From the NCBI RefSeq assembly GCF_030734285.1, contig NZ_CP132294.1:1860001-1924000 (forward strand): a stretch of 64,000 nucleotides of DNA, given 5' to 3'. Under the pieces are notes generated by a model. The model was not told the DNA's origin and ran no database searches. It worked only from the letters and a program-made list of their open reading frames with translations. Numbering within the stretch: the stretch's first letter is position 1; each line of letters opens with the position of its first letter. The DNA is from Natronococcus sp. AD-5. GTDB lineage: Archaea > Halobacteriota > Halobacteria > Halobacteriales > Natrialbaceae. The translations under genes were made by a program, and so were the position numbers. Shown here piece after piece: positions 42,952 to 52,456 of this stretch.

Positions 42952-45006
42952 CTAATCACCTCTCGCCCGCGATCCGGATCGGTCGGTCGTCGGGGTCACC
43001 ACGATCGACTCGTTGGTACCCCGGAGCGCGTACGTCGCGGTGCGGCAGCGCACCGTCGCGTGAACGGCCTCGAACCGGTCCGGAAGCGCGGGTCGGGCGA
43101 CGGGTTCGCCGTCGCGAACGTCGAGTCCGAGCGCCGCCCGGGCGAATCCGAACGCGCTCCCCGCGCTCCAGGCCGCCGGCTCGCAGGAGTCCGGGTGGTG
43201 GATCCGGCCGGTCTCGAGCGCGGGGGCGTCGAAGCCGACCATCAACTCCGGAAACCCCCACCGTTCGGGGTCGGTCGCGGCGCTCGCTTCCAGCGCGTCG
43301 AGCCCTCGGCCGACGAGCGCGGCGACGGCATCATCGCGCTCGTAGCGAGCGGCCCCCATCGTCGCGAGACTCGTATCGTGGGGCCAGACGCTGCCGCGGT
43401 GGTACGAGAGCGGATCGAACGCGTCGTGCGACGCGGCGAACGTCCGAATGCCGGCGTCGGTGAGCAAGTCCGGCTCGAGCAGCCGATCGATCACGGCGTC
43501 CGCGCGGTCGTCCGGCACGATACCGGCCCAGAGCGCGTGCCCCTGGTTCGAGGCGACGCTCTCGACGACGCCGTCGTCGTCGAGCGCCAGCGCGTAACAC
43601 CGCTCGTCGGGCAGCCAGAACCCCTCGTCGAAGGCGTTGCGGACGCGCCGCGCCTGCTCCGCGAACCGATCGTGCAGTTCCTCGTCGCCGCGATTCGCGG
43701 CCAGGGTCGACGCGCCGGTCAGCGCCCGATAGGCGTACCCCTGTACTTCAGCCAGCGCGATCGGCGGGACGGCCGGGGTGCCGTCCGGGTGGGCGATCGC
43801 GCGCGAACTATCCTTCCAGCCGAGGTGGGTAAGCCCGTACTCGTGGTCGTGGGGGGCGTACCAGAGCAGGCCGTCGGTCCCGCTCGCGTCGCGGACCCAC
43901 TCGGCCGCGTCAACCGCGGCGGCGTAGCACTCGTCGGTCACGGCGTCCGCACCGGCCCACTCGCCGTAGGCGGCCACGAGGGCCGCGTACAGCGGCGTCG
44001 CGTCGACCGTCCCGTAGTATGGCGACCGAATCGATCGCCCGACGGCGGGGCGGTCGCCGTGGCGTTTCTCGTGGGGGATCTTCCCCGGCTCCTCGAGGGT
44101 CGCGTCGTCGGTCGTCGTCCCCTGCTGGCCGGCGAAGTACTCGAGCACTCGCCGGGTGAGCTGCGGCGCGAACGGCAGCGTCTGGAACCCGACCAGGAGC
44201 GCGTCCCGTCCGAACGGGGCGAGAAAGCGCGGGGCGCCGGCGGCCGGCACGCCTTCGGGGAGCACCAGCGCTGTGAGCGTCTCGGCGGCAGCGTCGAACA
44301 GCGGCGACGACGGCTGTGTCGACACGGCGGACGGCACCCGTCCGTCGGACGGCTCGCGCGCCGGGGCGAACGTCGCCGACGCGGTAATCGCGGCAGTCTC
44401 TCCCGGTGGGATCGAAACCGTCGCGGTGATCGTCGTCCGCGCGTCGTCGTCGACGGTCGTCGCTATCGACGACGCATCGGTCACGTCGATCGTCGCTCGC
44501 CGCGTCGTGCCGTCGGGACACTCGGCGGACAGGACGGCCCCGCCGGATCGCTCGCGAACGTCGAGCGTCCGGTCGACGGGCTCGCGCGCGGCGAAGAAGC
44601 CGGAACACTCGAACACGTGGCGAAACGCCGACCGGGCGGTGACTTCGACGTCGACCGTGCGCCGCTCGGCGGCGTAGTTCTCGACGGTCGTCGTCAGCGT
44701 AACGCCGTTCGCGTCGGGCACGAGCCGTTTCTCGAGCAGCAGCGGTCGAGCGTCGCCCCGGCCGTCGCCGGCCGCGCCGCTCGCTAGAACGGTCGTCACC
44801 CCGTCCGGGTCCGCTCGACGAGCGATGCGATCCCAGCCCGTCGTCGGCGCGTCGCGGTCCGTCGGTCGAACGGCGAGCTCGCGGAGGAACTGGACGTCGC
44901 TCGCGTAGACGCCGCTCTCGCCGTGGTCACCGCGGACGTCGCCGAACTCGTCGACGACGGCGACGACGCCGTCCGCGACGGCGAGCGCGCAGTCGTCGGG
45001 GATCAC
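42952..45006 (-). CDS. Amylo-alpha-1,6-glucosidase-like (glycogen debranching type)
   Basis: Predicted intracellular glycosidase cleaving alpha-1,6 branches or related glucans, 684 residues. The N-terminal domain (1-210) is the GDE-type beta-sandwich (DEFGDVRGDHGESGVYASDVQFL). The C-terminal (alpha/alpha)6 barrel has FGRDALLVGFQTLPF, DATPLYAALV, EVQGYAYRAL, ASNQGHALWAG and YHRGSVWPHDTSLA, typical of this family. It overlaps the end of the first MalK gene by four bases. Confidence 0.88.
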   Translation of the reverse strand: MIPDDCALAVADGVVAVVDEFGDVRGDHGESGVYASDVQFLRELAVRPTDRDAPTTGWDRIARRADPDGVTTVLASGAAGDGRGDARPLLLEKRLVPDANGVTLTTTVENYAAERRTVDVEVTARSAFRHVFECSGFFAAREPVDRTLDVRERSGGAVLSAECPDGTTRRATIDVTDASSIATTVDDDARTTITATVSIPPGETAAITASATFAPAREPSDGRVPSAVSTQPSSPLFDAAAETLTALVLPEGVPAAGAPRFLAPFGRDALLVGFQTLPFAPQLTRRVLEYFAGQQGTTTDDATLEEPGKIPHEKRHGDRPAVGRSIRSPYYGTVDATPLYAALVAAYGEWAGADAVTDECYAAAVDAAEWVRDASGTDGLLWYAPHDHEYGLTHLGWKDSSRAIAHPDGTPAVPPIALAEVQGYAYRALTGASTLAANRGDEELHDRFAEQARRVRNAFDEGFWLPDERCYALALDDDGVVESVASNQGHALWAGIVPDDRADAVIDRLLEPDLLTDAGIRTFAASHDAFDPLSYHRGSVWPHDTSLATMGAARYERDDAVAALVGRGLDALEASAATDPERWGFPELMVGFDAPALETGRIHHPDSCEPAAWSAGSAFGFARAALGLDVRDGEPVARPALPDRFEAVHATVRCRTATYALRGTNESIVVTPTTDRSGSRARGD

Positions 45007-46109
45007 CGATCGATCACCTCGCCGCGCTCGTCGAAGCGGTGGACGGACGCCGCCGGAAACTGCAGCGTGGCGGTCGCGCCGGGTTCGATACGCTCGGGAC
45101 GCTGGCGAAGCCGCGCGGTCACGAGTTCGCCGCCGCAGTCGAACTCGATCTCGTAGGCGTTGCCCAGCGGTTCGACGACGACCGCTTCGCCGTCGAGCTC
45201 GAACGTCCGAGCGTCGGTCGATCGCTCGCCGCCGTCAGCGACGGTGGCGGCCTCGCTGACGACGCGGACGTCTTCGGGACGAATCCCGATCGTCTCCGCG
45301 TCCGCCAGCGTCGGCTCGTCAGCCGCGACGCGATCGGGATCGAGGAAGTTCATGGGCGGTTCGCCGAGGAATCCCGCGACGAACTCGTTCGCCGGGTTCT
45401 CGTACACCGCTTTCGGCGTGCCGACCTGCTGGAGCTCGCCGTCGTTCATCACCGCGATACGATCGGCGAGACTCATCGCCTCCTCCTGGTCGTGCGTGAC
45501 GTACACCGTCGTCGTCCCCAGTTGCTGCTGGAGGCGACGCAGCTCGGAGCGCGTCTGGACGCGGAGTTTGGCGTCGAGGTTCGACAGCGGTTCGTCCATG
45601 AGGAACGCGCGCGGCTCGCGGACGATCGTCCGCCCGAGCGCGACGCGCTGGCGCTGCCCGCCGCTCAGTTGTCCGGGCTTCTGATCAAGCAGATCGTCGA
45701 TCTCGAGCAACTCGGCGGTCCGCCGAATGCGCTCGTCCGCGTCGTCGACGTCCATCTTGGCCAGCGGGAACTCGAGGTTTCCCCGGACCGACTTGTGCGG
45801 GTACAGCGCGTAGCTCTGGAACACCATCGAGAGCTCGCGGCGCTGGGGGAGCGTTTCGGTGACGTCCTCGCCGCCGATTGCGATGCGCCCCTCGGAGGGC
45901 GTCTCGAGGCCGGCGATCATCCGCAGCGTCGTCGACTTCCCGCAGCCCGACGGCCCCAGGAGGACGAGGAACTCCCCGTCCCGAATCGTCAACGCGAGGT
46001 CGTCGACGGCGACGAGATCGCCGAAGCGCTTCGTGACGCCGTCGAGTCTGATCTCGGCGCTCTCGTCGGAGCTCAGCGTGTCGGTCGCGGCGGTGGTGTT
46101 TCCGGACAT
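45003..46109 (-). CDS. Carbohydrate ABC transporter ATPase (MalK/UgpC type), first copy
   Basis: Energy subunit of the importer, 368 residues with Walker A GPSGCGKST (52-60), Q-loop FQSYALYPHKSV, signature LSGGQRQRVALGR, Walker B FLMDEPLSNLD and a regulatory TOBE domain. Its start is one base past the MalG-type permease stop. It is the more canonical of the two ATPases in this operon and is most likely the partner of the two permeases. Confidence 0.94.
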   Translation of the reverse strand: MSGNTTAATDTLSSDESAEIRLDGVTKRFGDLVAVDDLALTIRDGEFLVLLGPSGCGKSTTLRMIAGLETPSEGRIAIGGEDVTETLPQRRELSMVFQSYALYPHKSVRGNLEFPLAKMDVDDADERIRRTAELLEIDDLLDQKPGQLSGGQRQRVALGRTIVREPRAFLMDEPLSNLDAKLRVQTRSELRRLQQQLGTTTVYVTHDQEEAMSLADRIAVMNDGELQQVGTPKAVYENPANEFVAGFLGEPPMNFLDPDRVAADEPTLADAETIGIRPEDVRVVSEAATVADGGERSTDARTFELDGEAVVVEPLGNAYEIEFDCGGELVTARLRQRPERIEPGATATLQFPAASVHRFDERGEVIDR

Positions 46110-46110
46110 G

Positions 46111-47019
46111 TTATCCCTCCACCGCGCCGAAGGTCAGCCCCTCGACCATGAACTTCTCGAGGTAGGTGAACATCACGATCAGCGGGACGCTCGTCAGCAG
46201 CGAGGCGGCCATGATCTCGCCCCAGACCTGGTGGAAGCCGGAGGCGAGCGCTTCGATGCCGATCGGCAGCGTGAACACGCCCTGGGACTCGAGGAAGATA
46301 CTCGCGAACAGGTACTCGTTCCACGCGATCATGAAGGTGAAGAAGAACACCGCCACGATCGCCGGCGCCGACAGCGGGAGCGTGATCTTGAAGATCACCT
46401 CGAGCCGCGAGTAGCCGTCCATGATCGCCGCTTCTTCGATCTCCTCGGGAACCGACCGGAAGTAGTTCCCGAGCATGTACAGCGAGACGGGCAGCGTCTG
46501 CACGAGGTAGGTGATGAACAGGCTCCACAGCGAGTCGACGAAACCCAGCCAGACGATTAGCTGGAACATCGGGACCACGAGCAGGATGCCCGAGAACATG
46601 TAGACCATGAGCACGCCCCGGGAGAAGATCCCCCGGCCCCGATAATCCAGGCGCGCGAAACTGTAGGCGCCGAAGGTAGCGACGAACACCGACGCGCCGG
46701 CGGTGATCGTCGCGATGATGAGACTGTTCTTGAAGTACGTGAGGAACGGGAACGTCTCGGGGCCGAAGACGGTCCGGTAGTGCGTGAACGTGATCTCGTC
46801 GGGGATCAGCGTCGGCGGCAGCGAGTAGAGGCTCGACTCGGGGGAGAGACTCGCCACGATCATGTAGTAGAACGGGAACAGCGTGACGAACAGCGACAGG
46901 CCCAGCGCGACGTAGAAGACCAGGCGCTCGACCAACGAGGTTTCGATCGTCTGCTCGCCGAGCCCGAGCGCGTTCTTGAACGACTCGACCGTGTGTCGGT
47001 AGGTGGATTTCGTACTCAT
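46111..47019 (-). CDS. Carbohydrate ABC transporter permease (MalG type)
   Basis: Inner permease subunit, 302 residues with six hydrophobic segments. The EAA loop reads EEIEEAAIMDGYSRLEVIFKITLPLSAPA, the site that docks the ATPase. The N-terminal 35 residues are cytoplasmic. Four bases separate it from the MalF-type gene. Confidence 0.94.
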   Translation of the reverse strand: MSTKSTYRHTVESFKNALGLGEQTIETSLVERLVFYVALGLSLFVTLFPFYYMIVASLSPESSLYSLPPTLIPDEITFTHYRTVFGPETFPFLTYFKNSLIIATITAGASVFVATFGAYSFARLDYRGRGIFSRGVLMVYMFSGILLVVPMFQLIVWLGFVDSLWSLFITYLVQTLPVSLYMLGNYFRSVPEEIEEAAIMDGYSRLEVIFKITLPLSAPAIVAVFFFTFMIAWNEYLFASIFLESQGVFTLPIGIEALASGFHQVWGEIMAASLLTSVPLIVMFTYLEKFMVEGLTFGAVEG

Positions 47020-47023
47020 CGTA

Positions 47024-47914
47024 TCACCAGTCCAGTATCCAGGCGACGTACACGAGGACGAACCCGATGAGCGCCAGAAACAGCACCATCGAGATCGCCG
47101 CCGCCTGTCCGTGTTGGTAGTTCGCGAACGCGACCTTGTACGCGTGGATCGGCAGGGTGTCGACCTGTCGGGTGAGCAGCCAGATGTCGGCGAACTTGTT
47201 GAAGTTCCAGATCCAGCGCAGCAGGAACACCGTCGCGAGGATGTACTTGAGTTCGGCCAGCGTGATGTCTTTGAACTGCGCGAGCCGCGAGGCGCCGTCG
47301 ATCTTCGCCGCCTCGTACATGTCGCTGGGGATCGCCTGCACGCGCGCGATCAGCATCAGGAACGCGAACGGGAAGTAGCGCCAGGCGTCGATGAAAATCA
47401 CCGACCACAGCGCCGTCCGGCCGTTGCTCAGCAGATCGATGTCGCCGCCGTACAGCCCGAGCACGTCCGCCCCCACGTACGGGACGATTCCGTACAGCGG
47501 GTCGAGCATGAACCGCCAGACGAACGCGATCGAGATCAGCGGCGCGACGTAGGGCAAGAGAACGAGTCCGCGCGCGAACCGTCGACCCCGGAATTTGCGG
47601 TTAAACAGCAGTGCCGCGGCGAGGCCGCCGAGCGTCGCCAGCGTGGTGCTGAAGAACGTGAACACGACGGTCGTCCAGAGCGCCGACCAGAACTCGCCGC
47701 TCTGGGCCAACTCCCGATAGTGTTGGAGCCCGATCCACTCGGGGGACTCGGTCGGCGAGAGCGGGACGGCGGTAAAGCTCAGGTAAACGTTGTACAGTAC
47801 CGGATAGAGTATCACCGCCGCGATCAGCAGCAGCGAGGGAATAATCAGCGCGTATCCCAACAGCGCCTCCTTCTCCTCGATCGTTCGCTCGCCGCTCCGT
47901 GTTAGTGAAACCAT
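47024..47914 (-). CDS. Carbohydrate ABC transporter permease (MalF type)
   Basis: Outer permease subunit, 296 residues with six hydrophobic segments. The EAA loop is MYEAAKIDGASRLAQFKDITLAELK. It lacks the long periplasmic loop of enterobacterial MalF and is in the size range of most archaeal sugar permeases. It follows the binding-protein gene by 22 bp. Confidence 0.94.
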   Translation of the reverse strand: MVSLTRSGERTIEEKEALLGYALIIPSLLLIAAVILYPVLYNVYLSFTAVPLSPTESPEWIGLQHYRELAQSGEFWSALWTTVVFTFFSTTLATLGGLAAALLFNRKFRGRRFARGLVLLPYVAPLISIAFVWRFMLDPLYGIVPYVGADVLGLYGGDIDLLSNGRTALWSVIFIDAWRYFPFAFLMLIARVQAIPSDMYEAAKIDGASRLAQFKDITLAELKYILATVFLLRWIWNFNKFADIWLLTRQVDTLPIHAYKVAFANYQHGQAAAISMVLFLALIGFVLVYVAWILDW

Positions 47915-47936
47915 GATTTGTGCGGGCCGGTTGAAG

Positions 47937-49253
47937 TCAGTTGACCACGTCGCGCATCTGTTCGGCCTGTTCCTCCGCGACGGTCTGCGCGTCGTCTCCG
48001 TCGGAGACCCGTCGGACCGCCTCGGCGACGAGGAACCGGCTCGTGATCTCGCTGAATTCGGGGAACATCTCTCCGTCGACGTAGCCGAACCGTTCCATGG
48101 TTTCGAACGCGCCGGAGATGTTCTCGATCGTCTCCTCGTCCCACTCTTGAAGGACCTCGTTGTCCCGGTACGCCTCGCTCTCGGAGGCTTCGCGCAATAC
48201 CGGATTCATTCCGCCCGGCGCCATGTGGAGCCAGTCGATATACTCCTCGTCGGTCATGACGAACTCGGCGAAATCCGCGGCGACCTCGCGTTCGTCCTCG
48301 CTCGCGGTGTCGAGCAGATTGAGCGCGATGACCGCTCCGAACGAACTCTGACGCTCGTTCTCGAGGAACGGTGCAAATCCGACGTTCTCGGCGTCGACGT
48401 CGTCGCTGTCCCCGACATCGCCCATGATGTACGAGGAGTACTCGATGAGGTGGCTCTGCTCGTTCATGAACGTGTTATTCGCGTCCTCCCAGACGTTGTT
48501 GCCCGGCGGACTGTACTCCGAGAGCGACCCGTAGAACTCGAGCGCCTCGACCATTCCGTCGCTGTCGAACACGATCTCGCCGTCCTCGTTAAACACGCGG
48601 GCGTCGTTCGATCGGGCGAACGGCGTGAAACACTGCCGCGCGAACGCGGTCTCGTCGGAGCCGACGACGATCCCGTACTCGTCGTTGTCCGGATCGTGGA
48701 GCGCCTCCGCGGCCTCGAGGAGACTGTCCCAATCGGTCGGCTCGTCGAGGCCGAGTTCCTCGAAGCGATCCCGGCGATACCAGAAGCCCTGTACCCACCC
48801 GTGCATCGGCACGGCGAACCGATCGCCGTTGGGCGCCGTGGTGAGATCCAGTGCCCCCTCGAAGAACTCGTCTTCGCCGATGCGACCGATGACGTCTTCG
48901 GCCGCGTCCGTCGAGAGTAAGCCTTCGCCGCCGAGGGTTTGCATCGGATCGAGCGGCAGTTCGGCGATCGACGGGAGTCGATCGGACGCCTGCGCGGAGG
49001 AAATCTGCGACGGAACGTCGTCCTCCTCGATCGCGTGGAGTTCCAGGTCGCCGTCGTGTTCGCTCTCGAACCGATCCAGAAGGCCGTTGATGACCTGTTG
49101 GCGGTCCTCTTCGACTTGCGTCGACCAAAACCGGTTTTCGGCGCCGCCGTTGCCGCCACCGCCTACACAGCCGGCAGCAGCGGTGAGGGCTGCCGTCGCC
49201 CCGATCGATCGGAGAACGGTACGACGGGTAGCGTCGGTGGACTGTCTTGCCAT
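47937..49253 (-). CDS. Sugar-binding Tat lipoprotein (family 1 solute-binding protein)
   Basis: Substrate receptor of the importer, 438 residues. The N-terminus DATRRTVLRSIGATAALTAAAGC has a twin-arginine motif and lipobox Cys29, followed by a Gly/Asn-rich linker. The rest is a family 1 extracellular binding protein (for example MHGWVQGFWYRRDRFEELGLDEPTDWDSLL). It is the first gene of the leftward operon. Its TATA box (minus TTTAAATA, 49280-49287) lies 27-34 bp upstream of the ATG. Confidence 0.93.
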   Translation of the reverse strand: MARQSTDATRRTVLRSIGATAALTAAAGCVGGGGNGGAENRFWSTQVEEDRQQVINGLLDRFESEHDGDLELHAIEEDDVPSQISSAQASDRLPSIAELPLDPMQTLGGEGLLSTDAAEDVIGRIGEDEFFEGALDLTTAPNGDRFAVPMHGWVQGFWYRRDRFEELGLDEPTDWDSLLEAAEALHDPDNDEYGIVVGSDETAFARQCFTPFARSNDARVFNEDGEIVFDSDGMVEALEFYGSLSEYSPPGNNVWEDANNTFMNEQSHLIEYSSYIMGDVGDSDDVDAENVGFAPFLENERQSSFGAVIALNLLDTASEDEREVAADFAEFVMTDEEYIDWLHMAPGGMNPVLREASESEAYRDNEVLQEWDEETIENISGAFETMERFGYVDGEMFPEFSEITSRFLVAEAVRRVSDGDDAQTVAEEQAEQMRDVVN

Positions 49254-49255
49254 TG

Positions 49256-49330
49256 TGTATCAACCGCACGGAATAGTAATATTTAAATTTTTTGTATCCG
49301 TTTTGTACCTCAGTGAAGAACGAATGTACC
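49256..49330. promoter_or_regulatory. Control region between the sugar operon and TrmB gene, with repeated TGTAYC hexamers
   Basis: Copies of TGTATC or TGTACC occur at 49256-49261, 49293-49298, 49304-49309 and 49325-49330. The last three are spaced 11 and 21 bp, close to one and two helical turns, and lie just upstream of the binding-protein TATA box. They are candidate regulator sites. No classical TrmB palindrome was seen. Confidence 0.45.
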
Positions 49331-49452
49331 AAGCGGGGCGGATCGATCGCCGAACCGGCACCCCTCCGGACGAAACGACGACGAACGGCGCGGATGACAC
49401 TCAGGGCGGCCAATTACCAACGTATACGGATCACGGCCGGTTCGTCCTAGCC

Positions 49453-50544
49453 ATGGATCAGGAGACTCTCCACGAGGGGTTGATGGACGCCGGCCTGACG
49501 CAGTACGAAGCCGACGCCTATCTCGCGCTTCTCGAGCGGGGGAAGGCGCCGGCGGTGCGGGTCGCCGAAGACACCGAGATCCCGAAGTCGCGCGTCTACG
49601 ACGTCCTCCGGGATCTCGAAGAAGAGGGGTACGTCGAGACTTACGAGCAGGACTCGCTCCACGTACGGGCGCGCGATCCGACGGACGTTCTCGCGGATCT
49701 CCAGCAGCGCGCCGAGCGACTGCTCCGGACCGCCGACGAGATCGAAGAGCGCTGGGAGCAACCCGGAATCGACGATCACAAGATCACGATCGTCAAGCGG
49801 TTCGAGTCGGTCCTCGATCAGTTCCGCGAGATCGCGGGCGCCGCGGACGATCAGATTCAGCTCGCCGCATCGCCCGAACAGATCGAAAAAGTTCGCCCCG
49901 CGCTACGAGGGGCGATCGAGCGCGGCGTGTTCGTCAAACTGTGCGTCACGACGGGTCCGGGCGACGAGCACCTCGTCGAGGAGATGGAATTCGCCGACAT
50001 CGCGACGGAGGTTCGACATCGGCACCTTCCCGCCCCGTTTACTGCGCTACTCGACCGACGCTGGACGTGCTTTTCGTCGCAGACCCGCGTAAACGACCGC
50101 TACGGGATTCTCGTCGACGATCTGACCCTGACGTACGTCTTTCACTGGTACTTCCAGAGCGCACTCTGGGTGACCTGGAACCTCGTCTACGCGGACAGCA
50201 CGGACGGGAGCAAACGCGAGTACGCCAACGTCCGGGAGTGTATCTGCGACATTGCGCCGCTCGTCACCGACGGCATCGATATCCCGGTAACGGTCCGCGG
50301 ATTCGATATCCGGACCGGCGACGACGTCGCGCTTTCGGGACGAATCGTCGACATCATCTCCGCCGGAACGCCCACCAGGGACGACGGCTCGCTGACCCTC
50401 ACACACCTCGCGGGCCAGGCGACGCTCGTGGTCGAATCCGACGGGACGGAGTACGGAATCGGCGGGCGCGGAGCGACGCTCGAGGACGTCGAGGCGACCA
50501 GAATTATCATCGAAACGACAGACGTAACCGACCGAACCGACTAA
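49453..50544 (+). CDS. TrmB-family sugar-responsive regulator
   Basis: Transcription factor expected to control the divergent sugar operon, 363 residues. The winged helix lies at 1-75 (GLTQYEADAYLALLERGKAPAVRVAEDTEIPKSRVYDVLRDLEEEGYV), a coiled coil at about 75-105, and the TrmB ligand-binding domain beyond 110 (YVFHWYFQSALWVTW). A TATA-like GTATACG lies about 25-30 bp before 49453. An earlier in-frame ATG at 49324 would add a low-complexity leader and is less likely. It is cotranscribed with two metabolic genes. Confidence 0.88.
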   Translation: MDQETLHEGLMDAGLTQYEADAYLALLERGKAPAVRVAEDTEIPKSRVYDVLRDLEEEGYVETYEQDSLHVRARDPTDVLADLQQRAERLLRTADEIEERWEQPGIDDHKITIVKRFESVLDQFREIAGAADDQIQLAASPEQIEKVRPALRGAIERGVFVKLCVTTGPGDEHLVEEMEFADIATEVRHRHLPAPFTALLDRRWTCFSSQTRVNDRYGILVDDLTLTYVFHWYFQSALWVTWNLVYADSTDGSKREYANVRECICDIAPLVTDGIDIPVTVRGFDIRTGDDVALSGRIVDIISAGTPTRDDGSLTLTHLAGQATLVVESDGTEYGIGGRGATLEDVEATRIIIETTDVTDRTD

Positions 50545-50546
50545 CG

Positions 50547-51365
50547 ATGCAATACGGACTCAACCAGTGCGGATTTCCGAGCGAGAACGTCGAACAGACC
50601 TGTGCGATCGTCGCCGACGCCGGCTACGACGGCATCGAACCGAACGTCGAAAAAGACGGTCCGCTGACGACCGACAGCGGCCGACGAGAGTTCCGCGAGA
50701 CGGTCGAGCGGTTCGATCTCGCCGTCCCCGCGCTCTCGACGATCAGCCACTGGGAGTACCCGCTGTCGAGCGCCGACGACGAGTTGCGTGAGACCGGCCT
50801 TCGAATCGGTCGCGACATGATCGACGCCGCAGTCGCACTCGACGCGAGTGCGGTTCTGATCGTTCCGGCCGCGATCGACCCCGGAACGCGCTACGAGGAG
50901 GCGTATCGGCGAGCCGCGACCTCCGTTCGGGAGCTCGCGCGCTACGCGGACGGGCGCGGCGTCACCGTCGCGATCGAGAACGTCCAGAACAATTTCCTTC
51001 CCTCGCCGGAGGGGTTCCTCGCGTTTCTCGAGGAGGTCGACCGGGCCGGGCCCGTCGAAGCGTACTTCGACATCGGGAACGCGTTTCGCTCGGGACTGCC
51101 GAGCCGGTGGCTGCGAACCCTGGCCGATCGAATCGCGAAGATCCACGTCAAAGACTGGCTCCGGGACGCGCATCGACCGACGTATCCGCCACAGGGCGAC
51201 GTCGACTGGGCGCACGTCGCCGACGCGTTCGACGCCATCGGCTACGACGGCTGGATCACCGCCGAAGTGCCGCCGTACCCCTCGTTCGGCGAGCGAATGC
51301 CTCCGCAAGTGCTGGAGACCGTGCGATTTCTCTTCGAAGAGGTCGCCGGAGGTGAGACGCGGTGA
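50547..51365 (+). CDS. Sugar phosphate isomerase/epimerase (TIM barrel)
   Basis: Predicted metal-dependent isomerase or epimerase of the xylose isomerase-like TIM barrel family, 272 residues. Candidate metal ligands lie in AIENVQNNF, YFDIGNAF, KIHVKDW and ITAEVP, spaced as in hexulose or inosose isomerases. It begins two bases after the TrmB stop and its end overlaps the next gene by four bases. The substrate is unknown but should derive from the imported sugar. Confidence 0.85.
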   Translation: MQYGLNQCGFPSENVEQTCAIVADAGYDGIEPNVEKDGPLTTDSGRREFRETVERFDLAVPALSTISHWEYPLSSADDELRETGLRIGRDMIDAAVALDASAVLIVPAAIDPGTRYEEAYRRAATSVRELARYADGRGVTVAIENVQNNFLPSPEGFLAFLEEVDRAGPVEAYFDIGNAFRSGLPSRWLRTLADRIAKIHVKDWLRDAHRPTYPPQGDVDWAHVADAFDAIGYDGWITAEVPPYPSFGERMPPQVLETVRFLFEEVAGGETR

Positions 51366-52378
51366 CTCGAGCGATCGTCGTCGGCCCGCTGTTCGAGGAC
51401 GTCTGGCCGTTCGCGGCCGACGACCTCCGCGAATTGTGGCGCGAGCGAGGGTCGGTCGAATTCGTTCGCGCGGACGAGACGCCGGAGACCCTCGTCGACG
51501 TTCTCGACGATCCCGCCAGCCTGACTAAACTCGTCTCGCTCGGCATTCCCGTTACCGAGGATTGCGTCGATCGACTCGAGAACCTGGAGGCGGCGTTCGT
51601 GATGACGACCTCGATGTACGAGGTCGACGCGGAGGTCCACGCCGCGTTGGCGGAGCGGGGCGTCGCGGTTCACGACCACACCGACGGAGGGTTCTGGGCG
51701 CAATCGGTCGCGGAGTTCGGGGTCGGTCTGACGATCGACGCGCTACGGAAACTCCCGCAGAAGCACGCCCGGATGACCGACGATCACGATCCCTGGGACC
51801 TCGAACAATTAGCCAACGAGGTCCCCGGCGCTCGCGGCCACCAGTTCGCCGACGATCCGACGTTTACGAACGGAACCGTCTCGGGTTCTCGAGTGCGCGT
51901 CGCCGGCGTCGGTAACATCGGGAGCACCTACGCGAGCATCGTCGACTTCCTCGGCGCGGACGTCGCGGCGTACGATCCGTACGCCGACGAACCGTGTTTC
52001 CATCGCTCCGGGGCGCGCCGGGCCCACTCGCTCGACGCGCTCGTCGAAGACGCGGAGGTGTTCGTTCCGGCGGTGCCGCTCACGGACGCGACCGAGGGGC
52101 TGGTCACTGCGGATCACGTCCGCGCGCTCCCGGAGGGCTGCGTCGTCGTCCTGATCACTCGAGCCGGCGTGATCGATATGGACGCGGTTCGAGCGCGCGT
52201 GCTCGACGACGAAATCGCGCTCGCGGCCGACGTCTGGGACGAGGAACCCCTCCCGCTCGAGGATCCGTTACTCGGTCGCCACAACGTGGTCCACACCCCC
52301 CACATCGCCGGTCGGACGCGCGACGCTAACAGGGCGTGGGCCGAGCGACTCGACGCTCACTTCCGAGCGGCGAAGTGA
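51362..52378 (+). CDS. D-2-hydroxyacid dehydrogenase family
   Basis: NAD(P)-dependent oxidoreductase, 338 residues. The Rossmann motif is GVGNIG (182-187). The catalytic triad of the family appears as Arg267 (TRAG), Glu295 (DEEPLP) and His314 (TPHIAG). The start is GTG, overlapping the isomerase stop by four bases. It may reduce a keto-sugar acid or hydroxypyruvate-like product in the same pathway. Confidence 0.88.
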   Translation: MTRAIVVGPLFEDVWPFAADDLRELWRERGSVEFVRADETPETLVDVLDDPASLTKLVSLGIPVTEDCVDRLENLEAAFVMTTSMYEVDAEVHAALAERGVAVHDHTDGGFWAQSVAEFGVGLTIDALRKLPQKHARMTDDHDPWDLEQLANEVPGARGHQFADDPTFTNGTVSGSRVRVAGVGNIGSTYASIVDFLGADVAAYDPYADEPCFHRSGARRAHSLDALVEDAEVFVPAVPLTDATEGLVTADHVRALPEGCVVVLITRAGVIDMDAVRARVLDDEIALAADVWDEEPLPLEDPLLGRHNVVHTPHIAGRTRDANRAWAERLDAHFRAAK

Positions 52379-52442
52379 GACGATCGCGTCTGCGGGTGGA
52401 AGGGCGCGGGATCGCGGGCGGTCACGCTCGAGTCGCTCGTAA

Positions 52443-52456
52443 GGGAGACTTCTCCC
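52443..52456. repeat. Inverted repeat GGGAGA-CT-TCTCCC
   Basis: A 6-bp inverted repeat with a two-base spacer in the 239-bp gap between the dehydrogenase and the DUF1616 gene, followed directly by an ACATAAATGG sequence. It may be a terminator stem or the start of a small transcript; nothing further supports either. Confidence 0.35.

Noticed and set aside
42937-44787. 616-codon plus-strand frame opposite the debranching enzyme
   Set aside because: Arg/Gly-rich shadow; the minus-strand gene has glycosidase landmarks and tight operon spacing.
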